Below are positions 53,664 to 62,548 of a DNA stretch of 64,000 bases, in pieces. Below the pieces are notes generated by a model that made no database searches, was not told where the DNA came from, and saw only the letters and a program-made list of their open reading frames with translations. Made by a program: the position numbers and the translations under genes. Numbering within the stretch: position 1 is the first letter of the stretch; each line of letters opens with the position of its first letter. Source of the stretch: Chloroflexota bacterium (GTDB lineage: Bacteria > Chloroflexota > Anaerolineae > Aggregatilineales > Phototrophicaceae); NCBI GenBank assembly GCA_011523515.1, contig WTGO01000057.1, positions 1 through 64,000 on the forward strand. The letters run 5' to 3'.

Positions 53664-54665
53664 CTACCCAGATGTCTCGTCTTCGGTGTCTTCCGGGTCG
53701 GCCGGATTCAAGGCAGCGTCGCCGATCGGCTCAAGGTCATTGGCGATGCGCCAATAGTCAATGGCTCCCGAGAAGGCGTATGCCGAGGCCGGGAAGTAAC
53801 CCACATCGACAACTTCGTCGTTAACATGCGACAAGTAAAAGTTAATGAAAGCGTTCACCTGCGGCTTCTCCAGCATGATGCCGGCATCGCTGTAGATGTA
53901 GAGCGGGCGCGCCAGCGGATAACTGCCGTCATCGCTGGTCTCTTCGTTGGCTTCTATGCCGTCAATGCTCAGGATATTCAAGCTGTCCCGATTCTCTTCG
54001 TAATAGGCGAATCCGAAGAATCCGATGGCGTAGGGGCTGCCCATTATGCCTTGCGCCAGCACGTTGTCGTCCTCGGAAAGTTGCGGATTGGCGCCCAGAA
54101 TGGATTCTTCGTCTTTATCAAAGACCGCTTCGACGAAGTAATCGAACGTGCCGCTGTCCGTGCCCGGTATGAAGCGCTGAATGGCTTCGTCGGGCCATTC
54201 CGCGCGAACATCGGACCAGTTATCGGCGGTACTAAATATCAGCGCCAGTTCTTCCAGCGTGATATCGTTGACGAAGTCGTTCTCGGCTGAAACGGTGACC
54301 GCCAGCGCATCGGCGCCGACGCGGAATTCTATCGGCTCGCGGCCGATCTCGGCGCAGGATTCGCGCTCGCTGTCCTTGATCGCTCGCGAAGCATTGCTGA
54401 TATCAGTTTCGCCTTCGACGCAGAAGCGCTCGAAACCGGCGCCGGAGCCGATGGACGCGATCGACGGGGCGACACCGCCAAAAGCAGCCCATAACTCGGC
54501 CATGCGCTCGCTAAGCGGGAAGACTGTAGAACTGCCGGCGGTGACGATCTCGCCATCGGCAAAATCCAGGGGATCCACTTCCGGCAGTCCGTGTTCGTCG
54601 GCCAGGGCGCTGGCGAGGATGAGCGCCAATACCAGCAGGAGCGAAATCAGGCGTACCTGTTGCAT
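53664..54665 (-). CDS. pstS: Phosphate-binding protein PstS
   Basis: A 333-residue exported protein. The signal peptide is MQQVRLISLLLVLALILASALA. Phosphate-binding motifs come in the normal order: AGSSTVFPLSER, GSGAGFERFC, ISNASRAIKDSE, FIPGTDSGTFDYF. The end of the domain has RPLYIYSDAGI and VDVGYFPAS, followed by an acidic tail (NPADPEDTEDETSG). It captures phosphate for PstC-PstA-PstB. AGGAGAG stands upstream of the ATG. A series of phased TTAA boxes precedes the promoter. The mature N-terminus lacks a lipobox, so how it stays at the cell surface is unclear. Confidence 0.94.
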   Translation of the reverse strand: MQQVRLISLLLVLALILASALADEHGLPEVDPLDFADGEIVTAGSSTVFPLSERMAELWAAFGGVAPSIASIGSGAGFERFCVEGETDISNASRAIKDSERESCAEIGREPIEFRVGADALAVTVSAENDFVNDITLEELALIFSTADNWSDVRAEWPDEAIQRFIPGTDSGTFDYFVEAVFDKDEESILGANPQLSEDDNVLAQGIMGSPYAIGFFGFAYYEENRDSLNILSIDGIEANEETSDDGSYPLARPLYIYSDAGIMLEKPQVNAFINFYLSHVNDEVVDVGYFPASAYAFSGAIDYWRIANDLEPIGDAALNPADPEDTEDETSG

Positions 54666-54729
54666 GTGAAACGTTCTCTCCTAATGACTTGCGCGACTTC
54701 TGACAACGGTGAGCGCACGCTCGTTCCAA

Positions 54730-54832
54730 ATTCTACTGACGCAGTGTTAACAGGCGACGCCGCCAGTCTTAATGAAGCAATATGATTGTGTTAAGGGATG
54801 CGCCAGAAGCTGCCGTCATGTGCTTAACATTG
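54730..54832 (-). promoter_or_regulatory. Pho-box-like repeats and -10 upstream of pstS
   Basis: TTAA cores begin at 54747, 54769, 54791 and 54824, spaced 22, 22 and 33 bp apart, all multiples of 11. Read on the minus strand they are TTAACA, TTAAGA, TTAACA and TTAAGC, like PhoP/PhoB half-sites. A -10-like TAGAAT lies at 54730-54735 just downstream of the nearest box. This is the expected place for phosphate-starvation control of the pst operon. Confidence 0.5.
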
Positions 54833-54936
54833 ATTGCGCCGGCGCCCGTGTGACCCGGCGACGCGCCTCAGTTTTGGTGATTTAGCCATCTGGCGCTAGA
54901 ATCTACTCAGATTCGAATTGTGCGGATCTTCCGATT

Positions 54937-55074
54937 ATGATCAGGTACTTTCAGCGTCGTTTGCTGCAGGCGATCCCGACCTTTTTTGGTGTGACAATCT
55001 TGTCGTTCCTGATTATTTTGTCCGCGCTCGGCCCAACCGATAACGGCGCCACCGACAAGTCGTGCCGCGACTGA
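54937..55074 (+). pseudogene. N-terminal remnant of a DppB-type peptide ABC permease
   Basis: A 45-codon reading starts MIRYFQRRLLQAIPTFFGVT and continues ILSFLIILSALGP, the unmistakable first helix of DppB/OppB permeases. It then turns into unrelated residues and a stop at 55072-55074. The other ~270 residues of the permease are absent, and no partner transporter genes are near. It is a truncated relic, perhaps left by a deletion next to the glycosyltransferase gene. Confidence 0.75.
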
Positions 55075-55148
55075 GCGCGACCGCTCTAATCAACTGTCGC
55101 TCTGAAGGAAAAACAGAAGCGGCGAGCCAGGGAGCGACCGATACAATG

Positions 55149-56954
55149 CTAACCCGGGTAATCTTGGCTATGCGTGATCAAAAAGGGGTAGCGCGTGTCC
55201 CCCACGCGCAACTCATAAACGCCGTTGAAGTAAAATGCATAAATGTCAAATTGATGCAGCATCCATGTGTCGGCCACATGAGTATCAACAACTTGTCCGC
55301 TGTGAACCAGATCCACCTTTGTTCCGGCTGGCACGCCAATGCGGACTTGATCAGCGGGCCGCGCCTCCGTAACCACGGGCGGAATGAAGGCCGTAATCTC
55401 CGCCACAGTATCGTTTTCGTCCTTGCTGTAAAGACTGATGCCGTTCCACGCGACTGGGATATGATAAATGCGGTGGTAATGCCTGTCGATCCAGTTTGTC
55501 CGCGCATTCAGAGGCTCATCGAGGTGCGCCTCGATTTCGATCAGCCAGAAACGGTTGATGCCAGCAAAAACTTGACGCATCATTGCATCCACATTGTCCG
55601 CTGTCCGCGGTATTCCAATGACGTTTCGAGGTTCTGCGCGACCGGATTTTTGCACGTCGTATCCAGCCCGGTCCAAATGGTAGTAGACGACCGGCTTCCT
55701 CCCCCCAGAGGCAAAGAATACAATGTCATCTGAGGTAGTAAGCGCCGTCACAGCCGCCATCATGCTCCGGTAATCGTCCTTGAAATAGCGCCGGTCGGCC
55801 CGTTCCAACGCCAGGGATCCCTGGAAAGCCAGGAGCCCGGCGCAGACAATCGCGCCAGGCGCTCGCAACCATCGTCGCTTTAGCATCGACGCCAAACCTA
55901 TTCCGAATCCGGCAAATGCAAATGGCGCGAAGAGGCTGAAATAGCGCTCCTGCAGCGCGTTGACATGCACCGGGACAAACGGCAATCCCAATAGCGATAT
56001 GGCTATCGGAGGCAAGACACAACCGAAGACTATGAAGGTCGCCTGGACCGGATTGTCGCGCCAAGTCAAGAAGACTCCGAGAAAGAATATCGCGATGATG
56101 AGGAAAACGTGCGGGGTGTAGGCGCCGGCGTGCGTGGTGGAGTTCACGGCGAATACATTCGCCATTATCACGAACGCAGCCCGCGGGTCAAAGCTCGCGG
56201 ATGAGGGATCTTTCCTCATCAATCCAACGGTAAACATGCCCCACGCCAAGCATACCGCGACAACAATAGCAAATGCTATGTACCATTGTCGGCGGCGCAT
56301 TTCGCGGCGGACGATTACATCATACAACACTACGGTGCCGATAACGATCGCGCCAAAGTAGTGACTCAGCACCGCCCCGATTGCCGAAAACGCAAACAAG
56401 TTCCTCCCGCTTTGCAGATAGGCGTAGATGGCGAGACTTGCGAACATCGTCGCGAGGGCATACATCCGTCCATCTTGCGACCACTGAATATGATATGGAG
56501 ACACCGTGATCAACAGCAAGGCGAACAACGCGGCCAGGTCCTGCCTGCTCAATCTCAATGTTAACGAGTAGACCAGCGATATGGTTATTAAGGCGGGAAA
56601 CACTGACATCGCCCGGATAGCAAACTCGCTGATTCCCGCTAGGCGCACCCAAACATGGAGGAGCCACGGGTGCAACGGCGGATGCACATCGCCGGCGGTA
56701 AAGTTCGTTCCTTCAACCAGCCCCATCTGAGCTCCCCATACCGAAAACGCCTCGTCCCAACGGACTGGCCAGTTGCCCAGATCATGCAAGCGCAGGTAGA
56801 AAGCGCCCAGCAGGATCGGCGTCAGGATTATTAGACGGCTGTTGAACGGGAGAAGTGACAGCTCGGCTGCTCGATTGTGCAACGATGCGACCGACGGACG
56901 CGCCGCCGGCGCCAGGACGGGACCGTTTTTCGAAGACCTGCAAATTGGGTCCAT
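55149..56954 (-). CDS. Membrane glycosyltransferase (GT39/ArnT-PMT-like)
   Basis: A 601-residue polytopic protein. The first loop carries the GT-C acidic motif (NWPVRWDEAFSVWG) followed by DVHPPLHPWLLHVWVRLAG, and about ten helices follow (LTLRLSRQDLAALFALLLIT, FLIIAIFFLGVFLTW). A C-terminal extracytoplasmic domain of about 170 residues ends the protein. Such enzymes move a sugar from a polyprenyl-phosphate carrier to lipid or protein outside the membrane. ATG 56954 is chosen, 10 bp after the FN3/Thr-Pro gene stop; a much longer in-frame reading is only an Arg/Pro shadow of that gene's repeats. Being cotranscribed with a Thr-rich exported protein, it could O-glycosylate that protein, which is inference. 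Confidence 0.83.
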   Translation of the reverse strand: MDPICRSSKNGPVLAPAARPSVASLHNRAAELSLLPFNSRLIILTPILLGAFYLRLHDLGNWPVRWDEAFSVWGAQMGLVEGTNFTAGDVHPPLHPWLLHVWVRLAGISEFAIRAMSVFPALITISLVYSLTLRLSRQDLAALFALLLITVSPYHIQWSQDGRMYALATMFASLAIYAYLQSGRNLFAFSAIGAVLSHYFGAIVIGTVVLYDVIVRREMRRRQWYIAFAIVVAVCLAWGMFTVGLMRKDPSSASFDPRAAFVIMANVFAVNSTTHAGAYTPHVFLIIAIFFLGVFLTWRDNPVQATFIVFGCVLPPIAISLLGLPFVPVHVNALQERYFSLFAPFAFAGFGIGLASMLKRRWLRAPGAIVCAGLLAFQGSLALERADRRYFKDDYRSMMAAVTALTTSDDIVFFASGGRKPVVYYHLDRAGYDVQKSGRAEPRNVIGIPRTADNVDAMMRQVFAGINRFWLIEIEAHLDEPLNARTNWIDRHYHRIYHIPVAWNGISLYSKDENDTVAEITAFIPPVVTEARPADQVRIGVPAGTKVDLVHSGQVVDTHVADTWMLHQFDIYAFYFNGVYELRVGDTRYPFLITHSQDYPG

Positions 56955-56964
56955 TTTTGCAGAC

Positions 56965-58635
56965 TTACTGTGGGACGGGCGTATGGTACTGATCACAGCT
57001 GGTGTATTCCCAATTGTTGCCGCAAGTTTCCCTGAAATTGGGGCACTCGCCGGAGACGCGGACTTTGCGACTGCATTTCCTGTCGTAGTAGCAGACGCCG
57101 GGCAGGCCTCTGCAAGTGCACTCTTCGCCCTTCGTGTGTAATCTGGTTTCGGTTCTGGTGCGGCATTCGTTATTACGGTCGCGGTCACGCGGTTTCGGCG
57201 TGGGCGGCACAGGCGTGTTCGTCGCCGTAGGCGTCGCTGTAGCCGTGGGCGTATCAGTCGGCACAAGCGTATCGGTCGGCACAGGGGTATTCGTCGGCGT
57301 AAAGGTCGGCGTGTTCGTTGGAGTGGGTGTGTCCGTCGGGGTTGGCATATTCGTCGGCGTAAAGGTCGGCGTGTCCGTTGGCGTATCGGTCGGCACGGGC
57401 GTATCGGTGGGGGGCAGGGTCCTGCCGTCAATTGAGGCGGAGGGCGAGACGCCGGCGCGGTTCCTGGCGCGGACAGAGAGGGTGTAGGTCGTGCCGGATT
57501 TCAAGCCCTGAAAGCCGTTGCCGATGGCGTCGCCGTTATCGAACCAGACGGAATTGTTTATTTTCAGCTCGTAGCTGTCAGCTCTCGGCGTCCGATCCCA
57601 GTCCAGGTCGAGGGAACGGCCGGTGACGCCAGTAATGACGAGACCGGTTGGCATGGGCGGCGGGGCCAGGGTGGGCGTGAGCGTATCTGTCGGCGTAGGG
57701 GAAGGCGTCGGCGTGTCCGTTGGTGTATTTGTAGGCGTGTCAGTCGGAGTGTTGGTTGGCGTGTCAGTCGGTGTGTTGGTAGGCGTATCTGTTGGTGTGT
57801 TGGTAGGCGTGTCAGTCGGAGTGTTGGTAGGCGTGTCAGTCGGTGTGTTGGTAGGCGTGTTCGTCGGCGTATCTGTTGGTGTGTTGGTCGCCGTTGCCGA
57901 TGATTCCAGTATCAGAGTCAGGATACCCGTCCAGCGGCCGGTGCGTTTGAATACCAAGCCATCGGCCAGACCGCGCAGCTTCACTTCGTATTCAACGGCG
58001 GGCTTCAACCCGCGAATCGTGTAAAACAATTGTGACTTGCCGATGATCTTTTTGCGCCACCGTTTCCCCGGTTGCCGCCAGCTAATTTCGTAAGCCGAGG
58101 CGCCGTTGAGTTGATTCCAAACAAAAGTGCTGCCTTCAGTGTTGTAGAAACCTCTGGGACGGGGCAAGGTAGCAAGGCGAACTTTGGTTGCCGTCGGAAT
58201 TGGCGTCGCGGTTGGACTGGGGGGCGCGGTAGCAGTTGGGCTGGCAGTAGCGGTGGCGGTCACCGTCGGCGCGGACAGGCGCACCGCATCTGGCAACTGC
58301 TTCCAGCGGCTGGCGCGGTAGCCCTCAACCGCGGCAGCCAAGGCCCGTACTTCCACCGTATAATCCACATCGTAATCCAATTCAACGAAGCGATAGCTGG
58401 TCATTCCCGGCGAGACCGGCGCGAGTCTCCAGGCGCGTCTGTTGGGCGCGCGCCAGCGGACGTGGTAACCGCTGGCGTTGGTGACCGCGTCCCAGGACAG
58501 CGTGTCGCCGTTGACGCGGAGGTTGATCGGGCGAGGGAGGCGTTGTTGCGCCTGCGCCGGGATGAGGGCGGATGAAAGCATGAGAACGGCAAAAGAAAGA
58601 ATACAAAGCAATATCTTGCTTGACGGGCGGAGCAT
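56965..58635 (-). CDS. Exported FN3-like/Thr-Pro-rich protein with 8-Cys tail
   Basis: A 556-residue protein with signal peptide ([22 protein letters not shown]). Three FN3-like modules follow ([50 protein letters not shown]), separated by Thr/Pro linkers, including a long TNTPTDTP array at about 245-315 and a second before the tail. The last ~75 residues hold eight cysteines (NEC, ECTC, VCYY, KCSR, ECPN, TCG, SCD). Modules and tail correspond to those of the frameshifted gene at 10950-13032, so these are paralogues. The next gene, 10 bp on, is a membrane glycosyltransferase. It is probably a surface protein; function unknown. Confidence 0.82.
   Translation of the reverse strand: MLRPSSKILLCILSFAVLMLSSALIPAQAQQRLPRPINLRVNGDTLSWDAVTNASGYHVRWRAPNRRAWRLAPVSPGMTSYRFVELDYDVDYTVEVRALAAAVEGYRASRWKQLPDAVRLSAPTVTATATASPTATAPPSPTATPIPTATKVRLATLPRPRGFYNTEGSTFVWNQLNGASAYEISWRQPGKRWRKKIIGKSQLFYTIRGLKPAVEYEVKLRGLADGLVFKRTGRWTGILTLILESSATATNTPTDTPTNTPTNTPTDTPTNTPTDTPTNTPTDTPTNTPTDTPTNTPTDTPTNTPTDTPTPSPTPTDTLTPTLAPPPMPTGLVITGVTGRSLDLDWDRTPRADSYELKINNSVWFDNGDAIGNGFQGLKSGTTYTLSVRARNRAGVSPSASIDGRTLPPTDTPVPTDTPTDTPTFTPTNMPTPTDTPTPTNTPTFTPTNTPVPTDTLVPTDTPTATATPTATNTPVPPTPKPRDRDRNNECRTRTETRLHTKGEECTCRGLPGVCYYDRKCSRKVRVSGECPNFRETCGNNWEYTSCDQYHTPVPQ
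57680..57893 (-). repeat. Tandem TNTPTDTP-coding DNA repeat
   Basis: Near-regular 24-bp units (variants of gtgtcagtcggtgtgttggtaggc on the plus strand) repeat about nine times. They code the Thr/Pro linker of the minus-strand gene. Third positions vary and there are no spacers, so this is not CRISPR. Copy number may vary by slippage. Confidence 0.8.
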
Positions 58636-58759
58636 ACGGATTCTTCAGCGTTGCGATGGATAAATTAGCGCACACTCACTACAACGCGGCGCAGCTTATC
58701 GTATTATCCCACAATGTGCAAGTCGGCTGTCGGGATTGAATAATCCATACTTGCGCGCT

Positions 58760-58775
58760 TAGAACAAAAGTGCTA
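58760..58775 (+). promoter_or_regulatory. Possible LexA (SOS) box upstream of recA
   Basis: TAGAACAAAAGTGCTA is palindromic except for one position and resembles the GAAC-N4-GTTC type of SOS box (GTGC instead of GTTC). It ends about 72 bp before the recA start. Confidence 0.3.
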
Positions 58776-58847
58776 GGCTCGCCAACATAGCGGAATCGGG
58801 TCAGAAACACTACACTAAGGCAACCCTAGAAAAGCGAGACGGCAACG

Positions 58848-59918
58848 ATGGCGAAACGTACACAAATGGTCAAGGAAACGCTGGTCCACGACAGTGGGGA
58901 CCACGCAGCCAAGCAGAAGGCGCTCGACGCCACGCTGACGGACATCACCAAGCGCTACGGCGATGGCACGATCTTCAATTTGGGCGCCGGCAGCCACCTC
59001 GAGGTCGAGGCGATCCCGACCGGTTCGCTGGGCATTGACATCTCGCTGGGCGTGGGTGGTGTGCCGCGCGGGCGCATCACCGAGATCTACGGTCCGGAAA
59101 GCTCGGGCAAGACCACGCTCTGCCTGCACATCGTAGCTGAAGCGCAGCGGTCCGGCGGCATCTGCGCCTTCGTGGATATGGAGCACGCGCTCGACCCGCT
59201 CTATGCCGAGAAGATCGGCGTCGACATCCAGCAGCTCTACGTCTCGCAGCCGGACACGGGCGAGCAGGCCCTGGAAATCACCGAGCACCTGACGCGTTCG
59301 GGCGCGCTGGATGTCATCGTGGTGGACAGTGTGGCCGCGCTCGTGCCTCGTGCAGAGATCGAGGGCGAGATGGGCGATTCACATGTCGGCTTGCAGGCGC
59401 GCTTGATGAGCCAGGCGCTGCGTAAACTGGCCGGCGCCATCAAGCAATCCAATGTCTGCGTCATCTTCACCAACCAACTGCGCGAGAAAGTCGGCGTGAT
59501 GTTCGGCAGTCCCGAGACCACGCCGGGCGGCCGCGCCCTGAAATTCTACGCCAGCGTGCGCATCGATATCCGCCGCATCCAGCAGATCAAACACAGCGGC
59601 GATATCGTCGGCAATCGCACCCGCGTGAAGATCAAGAAGAACAAAGTCGCCGCGCCCTTCAAGGAATGCGAATTCGACATCATGTTCAACCAGGGCATCA
59701 GCAAGTCAGGCGAGATCATCGACATCGGCACCGAGCTGGGCATCATCGACAAGCGCGGCGCCTTCTATCGCTACGGCGATGACTTGCTGGGCCAAGGCCG
59801 TGAGAACGCCAAGCTGTTCCTGCAGAGCAACGGGGGCATGTCGGACACGATCGAAGACAAGGTGCGCCGCACCTTCGGTTTGCCGGCGATGCGGGCGGTT
59901 GGCGCTGGGGAGGGGTAG
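58848..59918 (+). CDS. recA: Recombinase RecA
   Basis: A 356-residue RecA of normal length. Walker A is GPESSGKTT, Walker [13 protein letters not shown], the L1/L2 region includes [11 protein letters not shown] and [22 protein letters not shown], and the C-terminal part ends in an open acidic/glycine tail. It forms filaments on single-stranded DNA and drives strand exchange and LexA cleavage. The N-terminal ~15 residues ([15 protein letters not shown]) are variable. A possible SOS box is upstream. RecX is not adjacent, as the next gene is a HEPN-pentapeptide protein. Confidence 0.97.
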   Translation: MAKRTQMVKETLVHDSGDHAAKQKALDATLTDITKRYGDGTIFNLGAGSHLEVEAIPTGSLGIDISLGVGGVPRGRITEIYGPESSGKTTLCLHIVAEAQRSGGICAFVDMEHALDPLYAEKIGVDIQQLYVSQPDTGEQALEITEHLTRSGALDVIVVDSVAALVPRAEIEGEMGDSHVGLQARLMSQALRKLAGAIKQSNVCVIFTNQLREKVGVMFGSPETTPGGRALKFYASVRIDIRRIQQIKHSGDIVGNRTRVKIKKNKVAAPFKECEFDIMFNQGISKSGEIIDIGTELGIIDKRGAFYRYGDDLLGQGRENAKLFLQSNGGMSDTIEDKVRRTFGLPAMRAVGAGEG

Positions 59919-60049
59919 GGTAATCGGCTTCGAAAACTATCCTCCAATGTGGTACCCTTGGTAACGACTCTCTAACATAGTTGTACTCCGCACAAACCTT
60001 GCTCAAGGCGTTTAAATCTTGTGCTATGGGTCGGATGGAGCATCCCAGA

Positions 60050-61297
60050 ATGTCAGGCGACAATAATGCCATAGTAGGACAGATCGTTTACGAAGTAGGC
60101 GCTGGTTTGGGTCCATACGTGCTCAACAAGTATCGGCAATTCTATGGCGACGAGTACAAGCAGAAGCTCATTGAGAAAGTGGAATCGCCGTTCAGCGACT
60201 TGAGACCTCTTTTGAAGGATGACGACTCAATTCTTAAGGCTTTTGACGCCTACCGCTGGTTGAGAGCGATTGTGAAAGACAAGACGATCTTCCTCGATGA
60301 ACTGGGTTTCGTTTCCGGAAGCGCCAAGCGGGACTTCAATCAGGTGAACGCTTTCAATTTTGCGCATGAATTGCTCGATGCGCGGAATACTTGGGCGCAC
60401 TCGAATGTACGCGATCAATTCACGAACGATGGCGTGTTTCGCATTGCGGAGAATGCGGTGCGGCTACTGGTAGCTGTCGACGCAAAAACCCATGCTTTGG
60501 TTGCCGAAGATATGATGCGCAGTATTGGCAGGAGGATTTACGGAACGTGCAACGGCGAAACACAGAGAAAACTAAAGCGGACAGAGCAAGAACTCGAATC
60601 AACCAGCCACAAATTAGAGTCGACTTTGACAGAGTTGAAATCGTACAAACGGCGCCTTGCGACCGCTGAACATGACCTCACGATTTCCAAAGTGGATTTG
60701 GACACGGCTCGCAAAGAATCGGAGGATTCCAAAGCCAGTTTGGTAGAGACCAGTCAACGCCTGATTGCGGTTGAACGAGAGCTAGCCGATACACTTCGTC
60801 GCTTGAAGCTGGCTGAGAAGGCGTCAAAAGATGGTGCAAATGGACTGAAGAAGGCGCAACAGGCAGCGCCCGGCGAAACGCGAAGCGACGGGCGGACGAA
60901 TCCTGGCCGAGCAGTGCCGGCATCGCGAGCACGGGCAGCAGCTGGAGATGACAAATCGTCCGTCAGCACCGCTGGAGTCAAAGATTTTACCGGTCAGAAT
61001 TTGGCGGATGCGCAGCTAGCGCATGCGGATCTGTCTGGCGCGCTCTTGCGTGAGGTTGATCTGTCGCGTGCAAATCTGGCCAATGCTGACCTGTCAAAAG
61101 CCGACCTGACCGGGGCAATTCTAAGGGCTGCGAACATGTCCGAGGCCAGGCTGCAAGGAGCAGACATGACTAGGGCCGACATGGAGGGCGCGACGCTCAG
61201 CCGGGCGAGACTCATAGGCGCCAAACTTGAAGGGGCGATACTGCCGGACGGCAACAAATGGACGCCGGGTACCAATATGGGCGCCTTTCTGCGCTAG
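60050..61297 (+). CDS. HEPN (Swt1-like) + coiled coil + pentapeptide-repeat protein
   Basis: ATG 60050 is chosen because GGAG lies 9 nt upstream; 415 residues. Residues 1-160 look like the Swt1-type HEPN domain, with the R-x4-H ribonuclease motif R112-N-T-W-A-H117 in LLDARNTWAHSN. Residues about 170-270 form a coiled coil (TEQELESTSHKLESTLTELK and following heptads), then a Ser/Ala/Arg-rich linker. Residues about 325-400 are pentapeptide repeats with A(D/N)L pattern (ADLSGALLREVDLSRANLAN). HEPN domains with this motif are often RNases in toxin or defence systems; pentapeptide helices can mimic DNA or serve as scaffolds. No antitoxin gene is evident. It follows recA by 130 bp. Confidence 0.7.
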   Translation: MSGDNNAIVGQIVYEVGAGLGPYVLNKYRQFYGDEYKQKLIEKVESPFSDLRPLLKDDDSILKAFDAYRWLRAIVKDKTIFLDELGFVSGSAKRDFNQVNAFNFAHELLDARNTWAHSNVRDQFTNDGVFRIAENAVRLLVAVDAKTHALVAEDMMRSIGRRIYGTCNGETQRKLKRTEQELESTSHKLESTLTELKSYKRRLATAEHDLTISKVDLDTARKESEDSKASLVETSQRLIAVERELADTLRRLKLAEKASKDGANGLKKAQQAAPGETRSDGRTNPGRAVPASRARAAAGDDKSSVSTAGVKDFTGQNLADAQLAHADLSGALLREVDLSRANLANADLSKADLTGAILRAANMSEARLQGADMTRADMEGATLSRARLIGAKLEGAILPDGNKWTPGTNMGAFLR

Positions 61298-61306
61298 GCG
61301 GAATTA

Positions 61307-61615
61307 TCAATTCTTGTCCCCCCGCTGCGCCAACCACTCCGCCTCGCTGACCAGCTGGCCATTCTCCACTTCCTCGCCCGTGAAGCGCTTGTTTTTGTCA
61401 AAGTACAGCGTAATCTCCGCCTGAAAAGGACACCGGGCCGCGCTGGCCAGCTTGCGGCACCAGTAGGTCTTGCCGTCGTCCGCGCGGGACAGGTCGTTCA
61501 GCGGGTCGACGCGAATGCGCAGGATCTCCTTGCACATCTTGGGCTGCACGTAGAAATAGATGCCGCGGTCTTCACTGCGCCCGCCGCCGCCGAACAGGTT
61601 CTTTAGGAAATTCAC
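61307..61615 (-). CDS. Small conserved protein of unknown function
   Basis: A 102-residue soluble protein. It begins MNFLKNLFGGGGRSEDRGIY and has a Cys at KMCKEI plus two Cys in YWCRKLASAARCPFQAEI, which might bind metal. The end (EEVENGQLVSEAEWLAQR) is acidic. The start overlaps the surE stop by 4 bp, so the two are translationally coupled. I do not recognise the family. Confidence 0.65.
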   Translation of the reverse strand: MNFLKNLFGGGGRSEDRGIYFYVQPKMCKEILRIRVDPLNDLSRADDGKTYWCRKLASAARCPFQAEITLYFDKNKRFTGEEVENGQLVSEAEWLAQRGDKN

Positions 61616-62463
61616 GGCAACACGCCTTTCTCCGCGCCTCTGTGTCGAAGGGCGGAGTCTCTGCGCCCTCCTTGCTGAATCATACCATTTTCCGGTCCGG
61701 GCAAGCGCAAGTCCCAGGCCTCCAGATTCGCCATGAATTGATGCGCCGTCATATCCAGGTGCACGGGCGTCACGCTGACGTAGTCGCGATGCACCGCCCA
61801 GACATCCGTGCCCAGCTCGTCGGTGTTGGCCTCGGGCGGCTCGCCGCCGATGCGCACAAGGCCTGCGTCCACCTCGACCAGATAATCACGGTAAACTCGC
61901 ACGCCCTGCCGCGTCAGCCGGATGCCGCGCAAGTCCTGCAGCTGGCTTACCGGCGGCACATTGACGTTTAGGATAGTGAGGGGCGGTAAACCCTGCGCCA
62001 GCACCATGCTAACGACAGATAGCGCCACTTGCGCAGCCACGCGATAGTCGTCGGGATGGCCAGCATCAGCGCGGGCCAGCGAAAACGCGACAGCCGGGAT
62101 GCCGTTGATCACCGCTTCCAAGGCAGCCGCGACAGTCCCGCTATAGGTCAGGTCCTGCGCCATATTTTCCCCGCGATTGATGCCGGAAACGACGATGTCA
62201 GGGCGCTTCTCCACCAAGCCCAGCAGCGCTAACATGATGCAATCCGCCGGCGATCCGCCAACCGCTAGCGCCGGTATGCCTTCTCCCACCGCGCAGCGTG
62301 AATAGGCGATGTCCTGGTGCAAGGTGATCTTATGCCCGCTGGCACTCTGATTGGTGGCCGGCGCGCAGACCCGCACCTCGCCCAGATCCTGCATGGCTTC
62401 CGCCAGCTTTACGATTCCGGGCGCGTCGTAGCCGTCGTCGTTGGTCACGAGTATTGAAGTCAC
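61612..62463 (-). CDS. surE: 5'/3'-nucleotidase SurE
   Basis: A 283-residue phosphatase. The N-terminal motif ILVTNDDGYDAPGI gives the two metal-binding aspartates, SASGHKITLHQDI the Ser/phosphate loop, and DIVVSGINRGENMAQDLTYSGTVAAALEA the remaining ligands. SurE removes phosphate from nucleoside monophosphates and works in stress survival. Length and motifs are normal. The downstream small gene overlaps by 4 bp. Upstream, 85 bp separate it from the lipoprotein gene. Confidence 0.94.
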   Translation of the reverse strand: MTSILVTNDDGYDAPGIVKLAEAMQDLGEVRVCAPATNQSASGHKITLHQDIAYSRCAVGEGIPALAVGGSPADCIMLALLGLVEKRPDIVVSGINRGENMAQDLTYSGTVAAALEAVINGIPAVAFSLARADAGHPDDYRVAAQVALSVVSMVLAQGLPPLTILNVNVPPVSQLQDLRGIRLTRQGVRVYRDYLVEVDAGLVRIGGEPPEANTDELGTDVWAVHRDYVSVTPVHLDMTAHQFMANLEAWDLRLPGPENGMIQQGGRRDSALRHRGAEKGVLP

Positions 62464-62548
62464 TGATTGTCGCCTTCCTGACGCGGGGGTAGATCATTCG
62501 CCTACCACTATAGCACAGGGCGTCAGTGATCTAATGTCGCTGACGCGT

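Noticed and set aside
54937-55074. Small intact membrane peptide gene
   Set aside because: The first 33 residues are a DppB N-terminus, and the rest is unrelated before the stop, so a remnant is more likely.
56955-57431. N-terminal extension of the glycosyltransferase
   Set aside because: Arg/Pro-rich sequence produced by reading the Thr/Pro repeat of the upstream gene in another frame.
57660-57900. CRISPR-like regular repeat
   Set aside because: Units are contiguous, vary at third positions and encode TNTPTDTP; there are no spacers and no cas genes.
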